A DNA stretch of 64,000 bases, taken from the NCBI GenBank assembly GCA_937872175.1, contig CALMPI010000042.1:1-64000 (forward strand), given 5' to 3'. This DNA comes from an uncultured Flavobacteriales bacterium (GTDB lineage Bacteria > Bacteroidota > Bacteroidia > Flavobacteriales_F > PHOS-HE28). Position numbers and translations under genes: made by a program. The notes under the pieces are model-generated. The model was not told the DNA's origin and searched no databases. It saw only the letters and a program-made list of their open reading frames with translations. This document shows positions 59,126 to 64,000 of the stretch, piece after piece (positions within the stretch are counted from its first letter, which is position 1; the number at the start of each line of letters is the position of its first letter).

Positions 59126-59995
59126 ATGCGCCGACAACACCTGCCTCTGCTGCTCGCTTCGCTGTTGCTGTGCAGCGTGGCGCGATCCCAGGGCTTCTGG
59201 CTCCAGCCGAGCTCCACATGGCATGAGACCTATGCCTACTTCGACGGGACCTATCTGCACCATGCCGAATTCGACATCGTGCTGGACGGCGATACCACCA
59301 TCGCGAACCAGACCTATCACCAGTTGCGTCGGTACGGCACCGATACGACATGGACGATCGGCGGGACCGTGCCGGTGGCCATCGATCCGCTGGACGACTA
59401 TCTGGGCGCCTTGCGGGAGGACACGGTGTCGGACCGATGGTGGGTGGTCTTCGAAGGCTTCCAGAACGAAGAGCTGCTGTTCGAGTTCGCGCTCGCATCA
59501 GGGCAGGTGATCGGTGGCACGTATGGCGATTGCGCCGAGGGCTACACCGTGGATGCGATCGACTCGGTGGCGATCGGCAGCTCATGGCGGCATCGCTATC
59601 ATGCCGGCCCATGGAGCGGATACATCATCGAAGGCATCGGGATGCACAGCGGCCTGTTCGGTCGCCTGTGCCTGGGCTTCGAGGAGTTCGGTTGTCTGCG
59701 GCGCTACGCGGTCGGAGGCGATACGCTCGTTGTGGACGGCTGTCAGGAGCTCACACTGGCCCTTCCTGAACCGGCGCGATCCCCGGTCCCGTCGCCATTC
59801 CCAAATCCGGCTACGGACCGATGCCAGCTGGGGGAAGCGTTCACGGGGGAGAGGATCCTCATCCTGGATGCCACGGGCCGCGTGGTCGCGCATGAACGCC
59901 TGGAGGCCGGAGGTTCCGTGGATCTCCATGCGCTGCTACCGGGACTGTACGTGCTGCGTGGGCCCGACTGGCAGGTGCGCGTGATCCGTCCGTGA
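59126..59995 (+). CDS. T9SS-secreted protein of unknown function
   Basis: 289 residues from the ATG at 59126, which follows a CACTTTCG box by only 3 nt. The signal peptide is LPLLLASLLLCSVARSQ. The central part has no recognised domain (WHETYAYFDGTYLHHAEFDI; EDTVSDRWWVVFEGFQNEEL; FGRLCLGFEEFGCLRRYAVG). The last ~75 residues are a T9SS type A sorting domain (PSPFPNPATDRCQLGEAFTG, ILILDATGRVVAHERLEAGG, LPGLYVLRG). It should be released or anchored on the surface by T9SS. Its own promoter suggests it is separate from the rhodanese gene upstream. Confidence 0.78.
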   Translation: MRRQHLPLLLASLLLCSVARSQGFWLQPSSTWHETYAYFDGTYLHHAEFDIVLDGDTTIANQTYHQLRRYGTDTTWTIGGTVPVAIDPLDDYLGALREDTVSDRWWVVFEGFQNEELLFEFALASGQVIGGTYGDCAEGYTVDAIDSVAIGSSWRHRYHAGPWSGYIIEGIGMHSGLFGRLCLGFEEFGCLRRYAVGGDTLVVDGCQELTLALPEPARSPVPSPFPNPATDRCQLGEAFTGERILILDATGRVVAHERLEAGGSVDLHALLPGLYVLRGPDWQVRVIRP

Positions 59996-60185
59996 TCGGT
60001 CCCGATCGCACACCGGCCGGTGTGTCGCTCTGGCGGACCGTGCACCCGGCGCCCCGCTGCTGTTCCGGGTGGCCACCACCGTAGGGGAAGGGCACGATGA
60101 ACCGTTCATCACCGAGGCAACGCCAGCGCACCGGATCCTTCGCTACTGCAGAACGGAGAGGCACCTTGCATGTCCCTTGTCGCGG

Positions 60186-60238
60186 GTTACGAGTTGGCGT
60201 GTTACGCGTTCGCACGCGCCCAACACGCCACACGTAAC
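60186..60238. repeat. Imperfect inverted repeat upstream of the second permease
   Basis: GTTACGAGTTGGCGTGTT (60186-60203) and AACACGCCACACGTAAC (60222-60238) pair along nearly their full length. The GTTACG and GGCGTGTT blocks are perfectly inverted and the loop is 18 nt. No T run follows. It could be a mobile-repeat remnant or an operator for the gene at 60266. Confidence 0.55.
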
Positions 60239-60265
60239 GGATCAACCCGCAACTGAGCTCCCCCC

Positions 60266-62668
60266 ATGCTCAAGAACCTCCTCCTCACCGGCTTCCGCAA
60301 CCTCTGGAAGCAGAAGCTCCACACCCTCATCAACCTGCTGGGCCTGGCCACGGGCATCGCGTGCTTCGTGCTCATCGGGCTGTATGTGCGGTACCAGCGC
60401 AGCTTCGACCGGTTCGTACCGAACAACGAACGGGTTCATCGCGTGGTGGGCGAGATCGAGATGGAAGGTCAGGGCGAGCACAGCAGCAGCATGGTCTTCG
60501 GCCTCGGGCCCACGCTCTACCATGATCACCCCGAGCTGATCGAACGCTATTGCCGATGGTTCGATTTCCAGGACCCGCAGCACACGTTGAAGGTGGGTGA
60601 CAGCCTGAGCACCGACCGCATGTTCACCGAGAGCGGCCTCTACCTGGTGGACAGCACCGTGTTCGACATGTTCAACTACCCGCTGCTCGTCGGCGATCCG
60701 AGGACCGCGCTCAGCAAACCCGGCAGTATCGTGCTCTCGCAGGAGCTGGCGAAGAAGTACTTCGGCGATGCCGACCCCATGGGCCGGATGATGAAATGGG
60801 ACAATGCCATGGACGTGCAGGTGACCGGCATCCTGGGCGAGATCCCGCGCAATTCCCACATCAGGTTCACGGGACTGGTCTCGTTCTACACCATCACGCA
60901 GTTCTGGCGCAACATCGAGAAGAACAACTGGGTGTGGAACCCCTGCTGGACCTATGTGCGGCTGAAGGATGGCATCACCAAAGCGGAGGTGGACCGCGTG
61001 TTCCCGGACTTCATCCAGAAGTACTACCCCGACTTCCTCAAGGACCAGATCGGGCACGAACTGCAGCCGCTCGCCGATATCCACCTCACCAGCAAGCTCG
61101 ACTTCGAGATGCACCAGAACGGCGACAAGGGCAGCGTGAACATCCTCTGGGCGATCGGCTTCTTCATCCTCGTGCTGGCGGGCGTCAACTTCATGAACCT
61201 TGCCACGGCGCGAAGTGCGTACCGGGCGCGGGAAGTGGGCGTGCGCAAGGCGGCGGGCGCAACGCGCGGTCAGCTGATCGCCCAATTCCTGCTGGAGAGC
61301 GTGCTGATGAGCCTGCTCGCGGCATTGATCGCCTTGTTGCTGATCAAGTTGCTGATGCCCGCGTTCAACTCCCTGGCGGGAGAGAGCATCCCGCTGCCTT
61401 CGATGCTGGTGCCCGGCGTGCTGGGCATCGCGCTTGTGCTCGGTCTGCTCAGCGGCATCTATCCGGCCTTCTTCCTCAGCAACTTCAGACCGGCGGTGGT
61501 GCTGAAAGGCAACAGCGGTGGCACCTCGCGAGGGCAGGCCCTGCGCAAGGCGTTGGTGGTGGTGCAGTTCGCCATCGCGCTGGTGCTCATCATCGGCACC
61601 GTCTTCGTGAAACGCCAGCACGATCATCTGCGCAGTGTGGACCTCGGCTTCAACAAGGAGCAGGTGATCCTGATCCCCGTGCGTGCGCCGATGAGCGACG
61701 TGTACCTCGCGGTGTTCCCCGAGCTGAAGAAGATCAGCGGTGTGAAGGCCGTGAGCTGGGCCAACGACATCATCGGCAAGAAGCACAACACGCACGAGTT
61801 CAACTGGGGCACCATGGAGCAGGGCACGTGGACCTACCTGCCCGCGCTCTATGTGAACCCCGAGTTCCAGGAGGCGATGGACATCGAGCTGCTCGGCGGC
61901 CGCTGGTTCAGCCGTGAGTTCCCCGGCGATGATTCGCTCAGCGTGGTGGTCAACGAGACCTTCGCGAGGCAGTTGCATCCGGAGGATCCCACCAAGGCCA
62001 TCGGCGAGCGCATGGACACGCCGCATGGCGAGGAACGCGTGATCGGTGTGGCGAAGGACTTCGCCTTCGATCCGCTCTTCAAGGCCGTGCAGCCATTCGT
62101 GTTCGACATGACCAGGGACATCGGGCAATGGCTGCGCTACATCTATATCCGCACCGAGGCCGGCGACCCCACACCGGTGATCGAGGCCGCGCGCAGGGAG
62201 TGGAACGCGCGCACGACGCAGTTCCCCTTCGAGTACCAGTTCCTCGATGATCAGCTCGACATGCAGTACGAAGCGCAAGGCCGCCTCGCTTCATTGGTCG
62301 GCGTCTTCTCGCTGCTCGCGGTCTTCATCGCCTGCCTCGGCCTCTTCGCGCTCGCCAGTTGGACCGCCGAGAAGCGCACGCGCGAGATCGGCATCCGGAA
62401 GGTGATGGGCGCCGATACGCTGCGTATCACCTGGGTGGTCACCCGCGATTTCCTATTGCTGGTGCTCGTGGGCGCCGTGGTCGCCGTGCCGCTCGCGTGG
62501 TTCGGCGTGGGCCGCTGGCTGGAGAACTTCGCCTTCCGCACGCACATCGAGCCGCTGGTCTTCCTCGGCGCGGGGCTGGTCGTACTCCTCATCGCCACCT
62601 TCACCGTGAGCTTCCGGGCGATCCGAGCGGCGCAGACGGATCCGGTGAAGGCGTTGCGGCATGAATAA
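60266..62668 (+). CDS. FtsX/MacB-type ABC permease (second copy)
   Basis: 800 residues, paralogous to the permease at 55402: first helix LINLLGLATGIACFVLIGLY, periplasmic domain, three-helix unit with YRAREVGVRKAAGATRGQLI (~320), a second membrane segment (LRKALVVVQFAIALVLIIGT), periplasmic domain, and a final FtsX unit with RTREIGIRKVMGADTLRITW (~710). No ATPase gene accompanies it, so it may share the one at 54696 or one elsewhere. A 270-bp gap with an inverted repeat separates it from the T9SS gene. It overlaps the next gene by 8 bp if that gene starts at 62661. Confidence 0.9.
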   Translation: MLKNLLLTGFRNLWKQKLHTLINLLGLATGIACFVLIGLYVRYQRSFDRFVPNNERVHRVVGEIEMEGQGEHSSSMVFGLGPTLYHDHPELIERYCRWFDFQDPQHTLKVGDSLSTDRMFTESGLYLVDSTVFDMFNYPLLVGDPRTALSKPGSIVLSQELAKKYFGDADPMGRMMKWDNAMDVQVTGILGEIPRNSHIRFTGLVSFYTITQFWRNIEKNNWVWNPCWTYVRLKDGITKAEVDRVFPDFIQKYYPDFLKDQIGHELQPLADIHLTSKLDFEMHQNGDKGSVNILWAIGFFILVLAGVNFMNLATARSAYRAREVGVRKAAGATRGQLIAQFLLESVLMSLLAALIALLLIKLLMPAFNSLAGESIPLPSMLVPGVLGIALVLGLLSGIYPAFFLSNFRPAVVLKGNSGGTSRGQALRKALVVVQFAIALVLIIGTVFVKRQHDHLRSVDLGFNKEQVILIPVRAPMSDVYLAVFPELKKISGVKAVSWANDIIGKKHNTHEFNWGTMEQGTWTYLPALYVNPEFQEAMDIELLGGRWFSREFPGDDSLSVVVNETFARQLHPEDPTKAIGERMDTPHGEERVIGVAKDFAFDPLFKAVQPFVFDMTRDIGQWLRYIYIRTEAGDPTPVIEAARREWNARTTQFPFEYQFLDDQLDMQYEAQGRLASLVGVFSLLAVFIACLGLFALASWTAEKRTREIGIRKVMGADTLRITWVVTRDFLLLVLVGAVVAVPLAWFGVGRWLENFAFRTHIEPLVFLGAGLVVLLIATFTVSFRAIRAAQTDPVKALRHE

Positions 62669-62678
62669 CCGCTGCCAC

Positions 62679-63188
62679 ATGCACCGCCGCCACTTCCTCA
62701 CCACAGCTACCCTTGGCCTCCCGCTGCTCGGTGGCACTACCCTCTTCGCCCAAGACCTCATGAAACCCGCCAAGCCCGCGCAGCTCGCGCCCGAGCTGGT
62801 GAAGGAGTTCGTGCGTGTGGGCCACAACAACCTGCCGGAGGTGCAGCGCATGCTGAAGGAGCAGCCTGGACTGCTGAACGCCAGCTGGGATGTGGGCGGC
62901 GGCGATTTTGAGACGGCACTTGAGGGCGCGGGCCATGTGGGCGACCGGGAGATCGCGGAGTACCTGATCGGCCAGGGAGCGCGTGCCAACATCTTCGTGC
63001 TCACCATGCTCGGCCGTACCACGGAGGTCAAGGCGTTGCTGGCGGCTTTCCCGAACCTGTTGCGCTCGAAAGGGCCGCATGGGCTGACGTTGCTTCACCA
63101 CGCCACGCGCGGAGGGGAGCCGGCGAAGGAACTGTTGGAACACATCAGCCAGTTGGGCTTGACGGAGACGAAGTTGGCGATGCCCTAG
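62679..63188 (+). CDS. Ankyrin-type repeat protein with Tat-like signal
   Basis: 169 residues from the ATG at 62679 (MHRRHFLTTATLG). An ATG at 62661 overlapping the permease is possible. The N-terminus has a twin-arginine signal (RRHFLTTATLGLPLLGG), cleaved near FAQ. The body has ankyrin-like helix pairs: LVKEFVRVGHNNLPEVQRML, TALEGAGHVGDREIAEYLIG, MLGRTTEVKALLAAFPNLL and GLTLLHHATRGGEPAKELL. Such proteins bind partners through the repeats, and here it would be periplasmic. Partner and function are unknown. Confidence 0.75.
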   Translation: MHRRHFLTTATLGLPLLGGTTLFAQDLMKPAKPAQLAPELVKEFVRVGHNNLPEVQRMLKEQPGLLNASWDVGGGDFETALEGAGHVGDREIAEYLIGQGARANIFVLTMLGRTTEVKALLAAFPNLLRSKGPHGLTLLHHATRGGEPAKELLEHISQLGLTETKLAMP

Positions 63189-63196
63189 GCAAGCAC

Positions 63197-64000
63197 TCAC
63201 TGTGGGGTCGGCACCCGCACGAACACCGGCGCCTGCTCGCTCAGCGTATCCGTCGCCAGCGGCTTCACTTTCTTGGTGCGCATGTCCATCAGGAAGATGT
63301 CGTACACCGGTCGCTCCTCTTCGCTCACGAGCGGGGTGCCGCTGTACACGAGCCATTGCTCGTCCGGGCTCCAACTGTGCCAGTCCTCATCGAAGCCGTC
63401 AGCGGTGAGTTGTTGCTCGCCGGTGCCGTCGGCTTTGATGCTGAAGATGCTGAGGTTGCCGTTGCGCTTGGAGCAATAGGTGATGCGCCCGCTCTTCAGC
63501 CAGTTCGGTGGACCGGCATGGTAGGCCCACCACTCGGCGGTGGTATCGTTGGCGGGATAATGCGTGAGCTGCCGCAGGCCGCTTCCATCCGTGTTGATGA
63601 TGTGCAGTTCGGCGGGATAGCCATGCTTCACTTTCTCCTCCGCGCCACGGAAGACGATCTGCTGGCCATCCGGTGAGAAGCACGGGTCGTTGGCATATGC
63701 AAGGCCGTGGTAGAGCGTGTCGAGGATCGCGCCATCCTTGTTGATCCGGAAGAAGGCGGTGTCGTGGATGCCCTTCGGGTCCACGATGAATTCGCTGCCG
63801 TTCACGCGCGCGCTCATCCAGCTGTCCTGCAACTGACGGTCGCTGATGCGGCGCACGTCGTTCCCGTCGGCGTCCATCTCGTAGAGGAAGTAGCAGCGGT
63901 GGCAGGTGTCGCGGTCGCTGAGGAACAGGAGCCGATCATCGTACGCTGCGTACACCCAATCCACACCGGGCGTATTGGTGATGTTGCGCCGGTTCTTGCC
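63197..64000 (-). CDS. TolB-like beta-propeller protein, cut by the window edge
   Basis: The minus-strand frame is open from its stop at 63197 to the window end, so only the last ~267 codons are present. A GTG at 63964 is not the true start, because the twelve upstream codons (KNRRNITNTPG) are also protein-like. It shows WD40-like PD40 repeats: NITNTPGVDW, YEMDADGNDVRRISDRQLQ, ANDPCFSPDGQQIVFRGAEE, LHIINTDGSGLRQLTHYPAN and FSIKADGTGEQQLTADGFDE. These are TolB/WD40-type blades of an extracytoplasmic propeller. A Cys pair (DTCHRCYF) may bind metal or form a disulfide. Function unknown. It converges on the ankyrin gene. Confidence 0.82.
   Translation of the reverse strand, partial: GKNRRNITNTPGVDWVYAAYDDRLLFLSDRDTCHRCYFLYEMDADGNDVRRISDRQLQDSWMSARVNGSEFIVDPKGIHDTAFFRINKDGAILDTLYHGLAYANDPCFSPDGQQIVFRGAEEKVKHGYPAELHIINTDGSGLRQLTHYPANDTTAEWWAYHAGPPNWLKSGRITYCSKRNGNLSIFSIKADGTGEQQLTADGFDEDWHSWSPDEQWLVYSGTPLVSEEERPVYDIFLMDMRTKKVKPLATDTLSEQAPVFVRVPTPQ

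Noticed and set aside
1-64000. tRNA, rRNA, prophage or insertion sequence
   Set aside because: I saw no cloverleaf with a conserved TTCGA arm, no rRNA core sequence, and no transposase or phage structural gene. A covariance-model search could still reveal small RNAs that I cannot see by eye.

Overview
The window looks like a chromosomal segment of a high-GC member of the Bacteroidota, most likely close to the Flavobacteriales. Four things point there: the gliding genes gldB and gldC next to nadE; several exported proteins ending in type IX secretion (T9SS) type A sorting domains; outer-membrane barrel proteins of Bacteroidota type; and promoter-like TAnnTTTG or TAnnTTCG boxes just upstream of starts instead of Shine-Dalgarno sites. 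No rRNA, tRNA, CRISPR array or prophage was recognised.

Layout. 0.3-5.6 kb (+): an alkyltransferase-like DNA repair protein, a small unknown, an Mrp/NBP35 ATPase and a NifU-domain protein (Fe-S cluster delivery), then korA-korB (2-oxoacid:ferredoxin oxidoreductase, an Fe-S/TPP enzyme). 5.57-6.91 kb: a small foreign-looking islet with a RelE/ParE-type toxin-antitoxin pair and a truncated unknown gene, closed by a decayed 318-bp copy of the korB 3' end. 7-13.5 kb: a SpoIIE-type phosphatase, an exported coiled-coil protein, a DUF4421 protein, nadE, a barrel protein, gldB and gldC. 13.5-15 kb (-): engB and an alpha/beta hydrolase.

15.1-31.7 kb (+) is a complete division and cell wall (dcw) cluster: mraZ, rsmH, ftsL, ftsI, murE, mraY, murD, a separate murD C-terminal-domain gene, ftsW, murG, murC, ftsQ, ftsA, ftsZ, and a GatB/YqeY gene before a strong terminator. 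Most junctions overlap by a few bases. A triple TGGnn repeat with 5-nt spacers, the MraZ operator pattern, lies just before mraZ, with an inverted pair about 100 bp upstream. MurE carries the DNPR motif expected for meso-diaminopimelate.

31.7-39.1 kb (-) is regulatory: a LytTR response regulator, three small proteins (two are paralogues that share their upstream DNA), a noncoding stretch of dispersed repeats, a TPR-LytS-type kinase, and an OmpR-type regulator with its kinase. 39.2-50 kb (+): a family 39 glycosyltransferase, a 1506-residue T9SS protein built of ten ~119-residue repeats, and a haem-uptake-like locus (a T9SS-sorted HmuY-like protein, a TonB-dependent receptor and a HmuY-like lipoprotein). 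50-53 kb (-): a large outer-membrane barrel protein and an RRM RNA-binding protein. 53.4-62.7 kb (+): a MacAB-like exporter (adaptor, ATPase, permease), a triple rhodanese protein, a T9SS protein and a second FtsX/MacB-like permease. The window ends with an ankyrin-type Tat-exported protein and a TolB-like propeller gene cut by the window edge.

The observations most worth following are the korB-tail duplication around the toxin-antitoxin islet, the stand-alone MurD C-terminal domain inside the dcw cluster, the two-part MraZ operator, the near-identical 357-bp coding repeats, and promoter boxes only 3-4 nt from ATG codons, which suggest leaderless mRNAs.
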